Both the position numbers and the translations under genes were made by a program. Shown piece after piece: positions 13,872 through 21,780 of a stretch of DNA of 42,691 nt. Position 1 is the first letter of the stretch. Each line of letters begins with the position of its first letter. This stretch comes from a virus, in IMG/VR virus record IMGVR_UViG_3300017971_000441, positions 1 through 42,691 of that record; one strand, 5' to 3'. The notes under the pieces were generated by a model. That model did no database searches, had not been told where the DNA came from, and saw only the letters and a list, made by a program, of their open reading frames with translations.

Positions 13872-14019
13872 CAAAGAGCAGGATAATGCTTACGGAGCTT
13901 TCGCCGTGCCAGAATTGCTACTCGATCCATACCGTGGATGGGGTTATTTCTTAATGTCGGCCCAAAATCCTCGCTTTGAGGAAGCAGAAGAGTTACCTAC
14001 GACTCATAAGCGGTCGTAA
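13855..14019 (+). CDS. Putative small protein, start uncertain
   Basis: A 54-residue reading (MDLYISKEQDNAYGAF...) overlapping the end of the previous gene by 17 bases. In-frame ATGs also exist at 13840 and 13822; none has a convincing ribosome site. The composition is protein-like and it fills the space up to the next promoter, but it may be spurious. Confidence 0.4.
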   Translation: MDLYISKEQDNAYGAFAVPELLLDPYRGWGYFLMSAQNPRFEEAEELPTTHKRS

Positions 14020-14035
14020 TAAAAGGAAATATCGC

Positions 14036-14063
14036 TTGACACGGCGTATGTAATGTATAAGGT
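14036..14063 (+). promoter_or_regulatory. Sigma70-like promoter for scaffold/coat genes
   Basis: A perfect -35 (TTGACA, 14036-14041) and TAAGGT (14058-14063) at 16 bases; TATAAG overlaps at a too-short 14-base spacing. It lies in a 212-base gap after the small genes and before the structured scaffold leader. Similar TTGACAYGG-x-GTAT strings occur at 8260 and 23900. Confidence 0.5.
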
Positions 14064-14079
14064 AGTTGCAAGGGGGGTC

Positions 14080-14214
14080 AACCAAAATCCGTACAGCGGA
14101 TCTCTTTAAGTTCAAGTTGTTGAATTTATTGTAAATTTGGTTGGGCTATCTCCCTCAACCTTGATCGGAATACCATATGGCTCCGGTCAAAGACTTTGAA
14201 TACCGCATATGCGG
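14080..14214 (+). ncRNA. Structured leader of the scaffold gene
   Basis: A three-way junction: AACCAAA (14080-14086) with TTTGGTT (14136-14142), enclosing ATCCG/CGGAT (14087-14091 with 14097-14101) and TTCAA/TTGAA (14111-14115 with 14120-14124). Then comes a nine-pair hairpin TTGATCGGA (14161-14169) with TCCGGTCAA (14182-14190) and the palindrome CCGCATATGCGG (14203-14214). GGTTG (14139-14143) can instead pair with CAACC (14156-14160), opening the junction. The AGGAGG ribosome site at 14221 is left free. Confidence 0.5.
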
Positions 14215-14231
14215 CTCAAAAGGAGGACAAA

Positions 14232-15362
14232 ATGCCCAAAAAGAAAGCAAGTCATGAGCCCGAAATTCCCTCTGCCGTTTCCAAACAGGAAGAGGCAGCA
14301 AACGCTCTAATCGCAAAAGCCGCCGGCACCGAGCCCGAACCCGAGGTTGCGACGCCGGCCGATCCACCGGCTGAACCATTAAAGCCGACGCATCCGGATC
14401 CAGCCGACAATGTGCCGGATTCAGAGATCGATTTGAGCGTAACGGCCGATCCAGAAATTGGAGCCGAAGCCATACCGACTCCAGACATTCCGGCCACGGG
14501 GGGAGATTGGGAGCAAAAGTACAAGGTCCTGCAGGGTAAGTACAATCGAGAGATTTCCGATATGCGCGAGTCGCAGATCGCAATGCAGGGACAACTCAAC
14601 AACTCACAGAAGGTCATCGAGCGTCTCGAGGCCATTCTCGACCAGCAGACGAAGGCTCCGGCCGCGCCTGCTCCGGCTGCACCGGCAAACGATCTTGTTT
14701 CCAGCGCAACCTCGAAGATTGACCTCGATACCATGGACGGATACGGTGACGAAGTTATTCGCCTGGCGCAGGGATTTAACAGCCAGGCAGATCTGATCTC
14801 TCAGCTTTATGCGAAGCTCGAGAGTATTGGTCAGCCGGCAGGAGGAGCGGCACCTGATAATGAGTTTATGCAAAGATTTGAGACGGTTGAGCAGTTGACC
14901 GTTAAATCCGCAAAGGACAAATACTTTGACGAGCTCGCCGCCGCATTACCAAACTGGCAGACCATCAACCATGATCCGAAGTTTTTGGCATGGTGTGACC
15001 AGCCGGATCCAATGACCGGCTATCCTCGAATCCAGATATTGACTCAGAGTGCCAAGGCGCTCAATTCGCAAAGAGTCATAGCGGTTTTTAACCGATACCT
15101 GGCCGAGAGCGGGGCCCCACCAGCACAGAATAGCGCGGCAGAGCCTGCACAGGATCCCAAAGCGAACCTTTTGGTTCCGGATGCCACAGGCGCAGTCGGT
15201 GAGGAAACGGGGAATGCTGCAATGGATAAAACCAAGTATGCCACCCGTGAAGAGTTCAATACCGCTAAGAAGCGGTTTACGACTCAGAAAATTACCGAGG
15301 CCGAGTTCGATAAGGTAAGCAATCGTTTTCAAGCGGCAATCGCTGCAGGGTTAGTAACATAA
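14232..15362 (+). CDS. Capsid scaffolding protein
   Basis: A 376-residue protein directly before the coat gene. A basic start (MPKKK) is followed by about 90 Pro/Glu/Asp-rich residues, a long coiled-coil stretch (residues about 95-140: QKYKVLQGKYNREISDM...), an Ala/Pro linker, and helical C-terminal segments ending near residue 376. Low-complexity acidic plus coiled-coil composition and location are those of podovirus scaffolds, which guide coat assembly and leave before DNA entry. ATG at 14232 follows AGGAGGACAAA; the upstream in-frame ATG at 14196 lies within the leader hairpins. No protease motif is seen. Confidence 0.8.
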   Translation: MPKKKASHEPEIPSAVSKQEEAANALIAKAAGTEPEPEVATPADPPAEPLKPTHPDPADNVPDSEIDLSVTADPEIGAEAIPTPDIPATGGDWEQKYKVLQGKYNREISDMRESQIAMQGQLNNSQKVIERLEAILDQQTKAPAAPAPAAPANDLVSSATSKIDLDTMDGYGDEVIRLAQGFNSQADLISQLYAKLESIGQPAGGAAPDNEFMQRFETVEQLTVKSAKDKYFDELAAALPNWQTINHDPKFLAWCDQPDPMTGYPRIQILTQSAKALNSQRVIAVFNRYLAESGAPPAQNSAAEPAQDPKANLLVPDATGAVGEETGNAAMDKTKYATREEFNTAKKRFTTQKITEAEFDKVSNRFQAAIAAGLVT

Positions 15363-15428
15363 GGCTTGACCGGCCTTCTAATCCTCCAGTCAGACCGCAT
15401 AAATATTTAAAATCTTGGAGGAAATAAA

Positions 15429-16346
15429 ATGATTCCAGCCGCCCCTGGTACCCCGCAATACTCCGGTACTTTTATTCCGGAGATTTGGTCGGGCAAATTG
15501 CTCGTTAAGTTTTATGCCGCAACCGTAATCGCCGCCATCTCCAATACGGACTATGAAGGCGAGATCAAGGATAAAGGCGACAAAGTCATTATCCGCACGG
15601 TTCCGGATATCATCATCCGTGACTATAACAAAGGCCAGAGCCTGCAGATCCAACGGCCGGAAGCTCCGAATAAAGAGCTCCTGATCGACAAGGCCAAGTA
15701 TTTCAATATGATCTGCGACGATATCGACAAGCACCAAACCGATATCGCCCTGATGGATTCCTGGTCCAGAGATGCCGGTCAGCAAATGAAGATCGTCGTC
15801 GACCGTGAGTTTCTTGGCGACGTCTATGCCGATGCAGATCCCGCCAACCAAGGCGCGACGGCCGGCGCTGACTCTGCCTCTTTCGACCTTGGCGTAACCG
15901 GTGCTCCGGTAGCGATCACCAAGGCCAATATTCTGGACTTCATCGTGGACGTCGGTACTGTCCTCGACGAACAGAATATCCCTGAGGACTCCCGTTGGAT
16001 GGTACTGCCTCCGTGGATGTGCGGTATGATCCTCAAGTCCGATCTCAAGGATGCTTCCCTTGCCGGCGACGGCACCAGCATCCTGCGAAATGGCCGGATC
16101 GGTATGATCGATCGGTTCACCATCTACGCCAGCAACTTGCTGACCAGCGTTACCGATGGTGCCTTCCGAGCTTACCATCCAATGGCCGGTCATAAGAGCG
16201 CGATTTCATTCGCCGCCCAAATGACCAAAATGGAAAGCCTGCGAGCCGAAAGTACCTTTGGTACCCTGGTCCGTGGTCTGAACGTCTACGGCTACGAGGT
16301 TCTGAAACCAGAATCGCTGGTCGATATGTACGTCCGGAAGGGCTAA
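15429..16346 (+). CDS. Major capsid protein
   Basis: A 305-residue coat protein. The N-terminal arm (PQYSGTFIPEIWSGKLLVKFY) leads into a beta-rich core with GDKVIIRTVPDIIIRDY, then an A-domain-like block IPEDSRWMVLPPWMCGMILKSD and the closing strand RGLNVYGYEVLKPESLVDMYV. This pattern and the place after scaffold are those of HK97-fold coat proteins in short-tailed phages. ATG follows CTTGGAGGAAATAAA. Expected to be the most abundant virion protein. Confidence 0.88.
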   Translation: MIPAAPGTPQYSGTFIPEIWSGKLLVKFYAATVIAAISNTDYEGEIKDKGDKVIIRTVPDIIIRDYNKGQSLQIQRPEAPNKELLIDKAKYFNMICDDIDKHQTDIALMDSWSRDAGQQMKIVVDREFLGDVYADADPANQGATAGADSASFDLGVTGAPVAITKANILDFIVDVGTVLDEQNIPEDSRWMVLPPWMCGMILKSDLKDASLAGDGTSILRNGRIGMIDRFTIYASNLLTSVTDGAFRAYHPMAGHKSAISFAAQMTKMESLRAESTFGTLVRGLNVYGYEVLKPESLVDMYVRKG

Positions 16347-16353
16347 TCCGAGC

Positions 16354-16369
16354 TAATCCCGAGGGATTA
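16354..16369 (+). other. Hairpin just after the coat gene
   Basis: TAATCC (16354-16359) pairs with GGATTA (16364-16369) around CGAG, eight bases after the coat stop. No T-run follows, so an mRNA 3' stabilising or processing role is more likely than termination. Confidence 0.35.
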
Positions 16370-16386
16370 AATATCCCCCCCGTGGC

Positions 16387-16436
16387 CGGAGCCCTGATGG
16401 ACTAAGTCTTGACGGGCTCCGTGCCCAAACTAAAAT
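16387..16436 (+). promoter_or_regulatory. Hairpin overlapping a promoter-like site
   Basis: CGGAGCCC (16387-16394) pairs with GGGCTCCG (16414-16421). Overlapping its 3' arm is TTGACG (16409-16414), 16 bases from TAAAAT (16431-16436), a good sigma70 match. It could give extra transcripts of the 16461 gene. The two readings overlap and only one may be real. Confidence 0.35.
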
Positions 16437-16460
16437 TTTAAACCCTGGAGGTATTAAGAT

Positions 16461-17072
16461 ATGTCTACCTATGCATTCAAAGGCAGCGGTTATAACCATG
16501 CCTACGACGCCTTTGGCTTCCACGTTGAGCGCGTTACCCTCGATATGGCCAAAGTCCTTTCCGGCGAAACCAAGCTGGTCAATCCGGCTACAGGCCTCGA
16601 TGTGGTTCCGGCCTCTATCGAATCCGGCGATATTTATGAGATCTTTAACGTAAAGCGCGGCTTCATGATCATGTGCGCCGGCTTTATTGTCGACGACGCC
16701 TACGCCGGCACCGAGCCAGGGAATGTCCTGTCCCTCGGTGACAATGTCGATGATCTGATCGTCAAAAACGTCTCCGGAGACGCAACAGCGGATCCGGACT
16801 TTTTCGTTGACCAGGCAGATCTGCTTTTTGGCAAGATGTATTATTCCGGCTTTACAGGTCCAGCCGCATGCTCCCCCGTTAACTCCGGTCTTCCGTCGTA
16901 TTACATGGCGATTGGTAATACATCGATCGACCTGACATTCGAAAGCCTGGCCGAAACGGATGGTGCTCTTCTGGACGAAATGGTGCTGCAGCTTTTCATG
17001 CTCGGCTTCCATACCATGGACGGTGATATTGATGGGTTCGAGGACAACCTGGTACCCTTCATAATCCCGTAA
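16461..17072 (+). CDS. Putative head decoration or minor capsid protein
   Basis: A 203-residue protein immediately after the coat gene with a strong CTGGAGG ribosome site. It is Asp/Gly-rich and beta-type (VKRGFMIMCAGFIVDDAYAG...VLSLGDNVDDLIVK) and ends in a C-terminal strand pair. Decoration or head-fibre proteins often sit here, but no motif proves it. A strong terminator follows, closing the scaffold-coat transcription unit. Confidence 0.55.
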   Translation: MSTYAFKGSGYNHAYDAFGFHVERVTLDMAKVLSGETKLVNPATGLDVVPASIESGDIYEIFNVKRGFMIMCAGFIVDDAYAGTEPGNVLSLGDNVDDLIVKNVSGDATADPDFFVDQADLLFGKMYYSGFTGPAACSPVNSGLPSYYMAIGNTSIDLTFESLAETDGALLDEMVLQLFMLGFHTMDGDIDGFEDNLVPFIIP

Positions 17073-17098
17073 TCTGGTAAAATAATTATAACTCTATC

Positions 17099-17135
17099 AA
17101 GGGGTGGTGGCATAGCCGCCTCCCCTTTTTATTTT
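17099..17135 (+). terminator. Rho-independent terminator after the capsid unit
   Basis: AAGGGG-T-GGTGGC (17099-17111) pairs with GCCGCC-T-CCCCTT (17115-17127) around ATA: 12 pairs with one T-T mismatch, followed by TTTATTTT. It should end transcripts from the scaffold and coat genes. Confidence 0.88.
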
Positions 17136-17179
17136 CTGGTTTGCGAATAGCGAATACCTAATTAAAATGGGGGGTTATC

Positions 17180-17848
17180 ATGAAACAGAAAAAAGTTGTA
17201 AGGGCAAAATATCTTCTACAGACATTGCCGAATGGTGATGAAAGGGTGCACATCTGGACGGTCGGGCTCGCTCAGCGCGACGACATGACGCCCATGTCTC
17301 CAGCACAATATCAGAGGTGGCTGGACAAGGATCTTGAGAAGGGTGTTGCCGCTCGTGGTGGCAAGGTTGTTATGCGGGTTGACGAGGAAGAGCAGATAGA
17401 AGAGCAGGCCGCCGAAGATGAAGCCGCTCCGGATCTCGAGAAAAAGGTCGCCCAAACCGGCCTAATTAAGGACGACGGCGAGAGTGAGTTCCTCGAGGAT
17501 GGTGAGGAAAATCCAGAGGTTGCGGTTACCCAGGAAGACATTGCCGGCGAGATCGGTGTTGATGAAGATGGCTACCTGGAGGAGAATGATATCCTATCGG
17601 TTGTAGAGCCTGCCAAAGAGCAGACGGTCGTGTCGGATGCCATGAAAACCCAGGAGATGATCAAGGAAGACGAGATCAAAGAGCTCCATAAGTTTCGCAA
17701 AACCAATACCTTAGAGGCCTATATGCTGGAGAAATACAAGGTCAACCTGATACCAATGGATGATCTTCCAGAGCTCCGCGAACAGGCCATTGCCATGATT
17801 GACGAGCTTGCAAAACACGGCAAGCTGTTCATTCAGGCGAAGGGTTAA
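17180..17848 (+). CDS. Acidic virion-associated protein
   Basis: A 222-residue protein with a small N-terminal domain (KYLLQTLPNGDERVHIWTVGLAQRDD), a long Glu/Asp-rich middle (residues about 65-150) and a helical C-terminus (LREQAIAMIDELAKHGK). ATG follows AAAATGGGGGGTTATC. Its place between coat/decoration and the head-tail adaptor suggests a head-completion role; not recognised. Confidence 0.6.
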   Translation: MKQKKVVRAKYLLQTLPNGDERVHIWTVGLAQRDDMTPMSPAQYQRWLDKDLEKGVAARGGKVVMRVDEEEQIEEQAAEDEAAPDLEKKVAQTGLIKDDGESEFLEDGEENPEVAVTQEDIAGEIGVDEDGYLEENDILSVVEPAKEQTVVSDAMKTQEMIKEDEIKELHKFRKTNTLEAYMLEKYKVNLIPMDDLPELREQAIAMIDELAKHGKLFIQAKG

Positions 17849-17850
17849 TT

Positions 17851-18594
17851 ATGGCCAATATAGATTTCCTGACCGGTTGGCAGGATGAAGTTGCCAAATA
17901 TGTCAAGGGGATAGATAATACCAAATACCAGACGTTGCTTGAGGATGAAATACGAGACACCCTCAGGGATTTCTGTAAGCGTACTGCCTTATGGTGGTAT
18001 GATGTTTGGTTTGATGTTGTTGCTGATATCAACTATTATCCGCTTGACGGGCTATTCCCTGCAGATCCTGATCCGAATGCCGCAGATATCGTTATAATCG
18101 AGAGCGTTAAATTCAAGTCTGATGGAGAGGATCCTGATACATATCGGGACCTTCCACCGCTTCGAGCATGGGTTGAGAACGTGCCGGATAAGAATGCTGG
18201 GGGATGGCAATATTACACCGGAAACGAGCCCACAAACTTCTATTTTGACGAGCTCGATAATATTTTATTTTTGCACCCTACTCCAGAATTAGATTCCGCT
18301 CCGGATGGTATCGAGGCCAGGCTGATACTTATGCCGGCCCATACGGCCACCGAGTTACCTGATTTCTTTTGGAGGCAATACAAGAGAGCGATCGGTACCG
18401 GTATCGCTGGCAGTTTGATGCAACTCACAAATAAACCGTGGTCCGATGAAGAGCTCGGGAAGATCAAGGAAGCTGAATATGATTCGTGGGTTACCGAGGC
18501 AAAGAGTAAAAAGCAATCGGGCTATACCCGCAGAACTACTCAGGTTCAATTCCCGCATTACGGTGGATCGCGTGGAAGTTCCTGGGTGTTCTAA
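17851..18594 (+). CDS. Head-tail adaptor (connector) protein
   Basis: A 247-residue protein. An N-terminal helical part contains DEIRDTLRDFCKRTALWWYDVWFDVVADINYYPL, followed by a beta-rich centre (YFDELDNILFLHPTPE) and a C-terminal helix. The short helix, aromatic pair and xxYPL turn resemble the adaptor/tail-tubular-A family of podoviruses, which binds beneath the portal ring and carries the nozzle. It lies directly before the nozzle gene, whose ATG follows its TAA with no gap. Confidence 0.7.
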   Translation: MANIDFLTGWQDEVAKYVKGIDNTKYQTLLEDEIRDTLRDFCKRTALWWYDVWFDVVADINYYPLDGLFPADPDPNAADIVIIESVKFKSDGEDPDTYRDLPPLRAWVENVPDKNAGGWQYYTGNEPTNFYFDELDNILFLHPTPELDSAPDGIEARLILMPAHTATELPDFFWRQYKRAIGTGIAGSLMQLTNKPWSDEELGKIKEAEYDSWVTEAKSKKQSGYTRRTTQVQFPHYGGSRGSSWVF

Positions 18595-21500
18595 ATGGAT
18601 AAATTCAGAAAAGATCGATTTCAGGTAGGTGGCTATTCGCCTTTCCATGGTCGGACTGTCACCCGTAGGCCTGCCGCTCAACTTACCATAGGTGAGCTAA
18701 GCGTCTGTAATAACTTCCGAAATTACTACCCTGGCATAAGAAAACGTGGTGGTATGGAGGCCTTACATTCAGAGGCCTTTGATATTTATGAAGAGTCTAT
18801 GTGCGGGACCTGGATCCTTGGCAATGGGGGTCCAGCGCATTTCTCTGACGTCGTTTGGACAGCTTTCGCTGATAGCTGGACAGAGGCAAGAGATGGTGGT
18901 CCGTCAAGGATGTTTCTCGGTGATTCTACCCTTCCGGATGCTCCTATGGTTTCGGTGGATTATGGGTTCACCGCTCAAAATGCCAGGGCAATAATGATGT
19001 TCGATATATCCGGATTTGTCGGGACGACGATCACGGATGCCACCCTGAGGATCGAGACTGCCTTCGACGCTCCCGCCCTATTTGGTGGGCCTCCAAATTT
19101 TGATTACATGGATATCTGCCTGGTCGACGTTACCGCACAGGTGCCACCATTCTTTGAGATACCAGATATCTTCTATGATTTCACCTCGAATACCCTGATC
19201 TCCGATAATATCTTTACTCCATCCGGAGTCGTCGGTGCAGAGTATACTTTTACCTTTAATGCCGCAGGGTTACAGCATATTCAGGATGTTCTTAATGGGA
19301 TCTATGGACCTGGAACCATCATGGGGTTGATGATCAAAAACTATTCCTTTGATTATCTAAACACACCACCGGTACCCACAAATGTCGCATATTTGTATGC
19401 GCCGAGATTGGGCGCGGACGACAGCCCTCCTGCCTGTCATCCAGATATACCGCTGTTCACCGGATTCGCTTCTATTGATCGCTTCCCGATCTCAAACTGG
19501 CAGTTCACAAAGTCATGGGAAGAAGATCCTGACACGGCCGACTTCGAGCGCCACACCTTTGTCCAGCTTTCGGACGGCATTCTATTGAAGGCCACAAACG
19601 AGCCGCCTGTTTTCACCGCTGGTGTATTTGGCCCTCTGTTCTATGACTCCGGAGATATCATCCTGCAGCCGGCGAGCTATGCAGATATCGACGGCATTAT
19701 GATTTTTTCGGATGCAATATCTCAGCACCAGCTTTGGGCTGGAAACCGTCAAAAGATAAAAGGGGCGCATTACGACTCGCAAACTTATAATACAAATTTT
19801 GATGTATTATCAGGTGGTTCCGATATTTGGGAGTTTGTAGTCGGTAATGACAGTCTTGATTATCAGTTTGGAGGCCTGGCCTCTACAGATGTTGGTTTAA
19901 TGGTGTGCTGCCAAACACCTGCAGATATACTTAACTTTGTGATAACACAGGGAAATACTAACGCATCTCCGACAAGAGTTCTTTACTGGAGGGGATATCA
20001 GAGCGGTTGGGGTACGGCAACGATCGTGTCCGATACCACCCTCAACGGGTCTGACGGGCTCGCAGGGAGTGGATCTGTCACCTTTACCAAATCGACCGCA
20101 GAGGTGCCTGCGACATTCGCTGGTATCACCGGATATTGGTACAGGATCGTTCCGAATGGCTCAGCATGGAGCACAATTACGATTTCCAGTATCACCTATG
20201 GAAACCAGGAGTTTGTGTCCCTGGAGCACAATCTGTGGGACGGTATCTCGCGTATTCCGGCCGAGGTTCAAGTATATGACGCCTCAGACGATAAAACCTT
20301 TTTATACGCTGCAGGGTCTGTGGTATTGAATGAGCTCACGTCCTCAGATAGGATTTACATCGGTACAGCCGATAAGGTCCAGTTTTTTGAGTTTGATCCT
20401 GGTGAGCAGCCGAATGATAATGTTTCGAATACTGCCACGATTACTGCCGTGCGCGGGTGGAAAGGGGTTAGCTTTAGCTCAATATCCTTTAATGACGGGA
20501 GCTCAGGATTCTCTGAGAAGGGCCAGGTAACGCTATATGGATCTGAAACCCTGGTTGAAAAGCACAGGTTTAATGATTCAAATTTTGCGCTATACTGGTA
20601 TGAGATACAGTTCACCGGAGGTCCTCTATCTGAACAGGCTAATCTGTCAGTAACCTATGCCCCTGTAATGACTAATGTTTCTGAGGATTATGGTGCCATA
20701 GGAATATCTAATGCAGCGTTCAAAGATAGGGCTGCGTATTCCTTTAATCGGTTCCCGCATTACCTGTATGTCTCTTCGACTATCGGGCCAAATGTTTTGT
20801 CTGGTACAGATTTTGCAATCCTGAGAGCGGGTGATGGCCGGCCGAATAAGATCATATCCATGAAAAAATTTCATAATGAGCTCCTGGTCCACCAGCAAGA
20901 GAGAGGCATGGACGGTGGATGCACAACGATTTTCGAGGGTTACAGCCCATCTACATTCGGTCGACTTGTGTTATCCACCAGGGTCGGGGCCCTGAATGAA
21001 GACGCCGTCACGGTTATCGATGGTCCACAGGGATCTGTGATCAGGACGGATGAAACCGCTCAGACGCGAGCATACTGGATAAGCCGATACGGTATCTATC
21101 AAACCGATGGTCGTATTGTTACCAGGATATCTCAGGACATTCAGAATTACTTTGATCCACGATTTCCTGAGTGCCTCACAAAAGGCAAGGAGGGCCTCGC
21201 CTGGGCTGCATATGATAGCTCCTGTGAGGTTGTGCGATTCGGCATATGCTCCGGAGAGGGTGCCGAATTGCCGAATGTCTTCCCTGTTTATGATCTAACG
21301 ACCGGCGACTGGCTGTTTGATACCTTTGAAGACGATGCCAACGCTCCGACAACGGTTGGAGAAGTTGACGCCGGAAGCGGATCTTTGCCAGTAATTCAAA
21401 TGAATTACAGCAAGTCATGGGCCAGTCGTTTTAACTACGGCCTGAATGATAATGGTGACGCGATCGATGCGGTTGCCTACCTTGAAATGAATGCCGCTGC

Positions 21501-21780
21501 AGCGCTTCTGGATCTGCGAGAGGTCTGGATCCGTATGCTGGCAATCGAGGGTGCCGTATTAACCTTTGATATCCTTGAAGATTCTCGCACATATCCTGAC
21601 CACGAGGACGAGCTCGACATGAGCGCCGAGGAAACAGGCGACGATGTGAGGCGTCATAGATTGGTCGTGAACGCTACCCAGGAAACACACCTTACCCTGG
21701 TGTTTAGAAATAATGAGATTGATACGGATACCTGGTTATATGATTATTCTGTGGATCTCGGTGCGCTCGGGAAGAGATAA
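18595..21780 (+). CDS. Tail nozzle/tubular protein with inserted jelly-roll-like domain
   Basis: A 1061-residue protein. The N-terminus (QVGGYSPFHGRTVTRRPAAQLTIGELSVCNNFRNYYPGIRKRGG) is the start of podovirus nozzle (tubular B) beta-propellers, and the C-terminal part (RVGALNEDAVTVIDG...YWISRYGIYQTDGRI) returns to the propeller. Residues about 82-285 break in with FSDVVWTAFADSWTEAR...ARAIMMFDISGF...ITDATLRIET...LMIKNYSF, a pattern like DNRLRE-type jelly rolls of surface adhesins. Typical nozzle proteins are roughly 700-900 residues; the insertion explains much of the excess. The nozzle would close the DNA channel. Confidence 0.7.
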   Translation: MDKFRKDRFQVGGYSPFHGRTVTRRPAAQLTIGELSVCNNFRNYYPGIRKRGGMEALHSEAFDIYEESMCGTWILGNGGPAHFSDVVWTAFADSWTEARDGGPSRMFLGDSTLPDAPMVSVDYGFTAQNARAIMMFDISGFVGTTITDATLRIETAFDAPALFGGPPNFDYMDICLVDVTAQVPPFFEIPDIFYDFTSNTLISDNIFTPSGVVGAEYTFTFNAAGLQHIQDVLNGIYGPGTIMGLMIKNYSFDYLNTPPVPTNVAYLYAPRLGADDSPPACHPDIPLFTGFASIDRFPISNWQFTKSWEEDPDTADFERHTFVQLSDGILLKATNEPPVFTAGVFGPLFYDSGDIILQPASYADIDGIMIFSDAISQHQLWAGNRQKIKGAHYDSQTYNTNFDVLSGGSDIWEFVVGNDSLDYQFGGLASTDVGLMVCCQTPADILNFVITQGNTNASPTRVLYWRGYQSGWGTATIVSDTTLNGSDGLAGSGSVTFTKSTAEVPATFAGITGYWYRIVPNGSAWSTITISSITYGNQEFVSLEHNLWDGISRIPAEVQVYDASDDKTFLYAAGSVVLNELTSSDRIYIGTADKVQFFEFDPGEQPNDNVSNTATITAVRGWKGVSFSSISFNDGSSGFSEKGQVTLYGSETLVEKHRFNDSNFALYWYEIQFTGGPLSEQANLSVTYAPVMTNVSEDYGAIGISNAAFKDRAAYSFNRFPHYLYVSSTIGPNVLSGTDFAILRAGDGRPNKIISMKKFHNELLVHQQERGMDGGCTTIFEGYSPSTFGRLVLSTRVGALNEDAVTVIDGPQGSVIRTDETAQTRAYWISRYGIYQTDGRIVTRISQDIQNYFDPRFPECLTKGKEGLAWAAYDSSCEVVRFGICSGEGAELPNVFPVYDLTTGDWLFDTFEDDANAPTTVGEVDAGSGSLPVIQMNYSKSWASRFNYGLNDNGDAIDAVAYLEMNAAAALLDLREVWIRMLAIEGAVLTFDILEDSRTYPDHEDELDMSAEETGDDVRRHRLVVNATQETHLTLVFRNNEIDTDTWLYDYSVDLGALGKR

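Noticed and set aside
15390-16193. 267-codon minus-strand ORF
   Set aside because: Antisense shadow of the coat gene, whose family pattern and ribosome site are clear.
16353-17012. 219-codon minus-strand ORF
   Set aside because: Lies opposite the decoration-type gene and crosses the intergenic hairpins; codon bias favours the plus frame.
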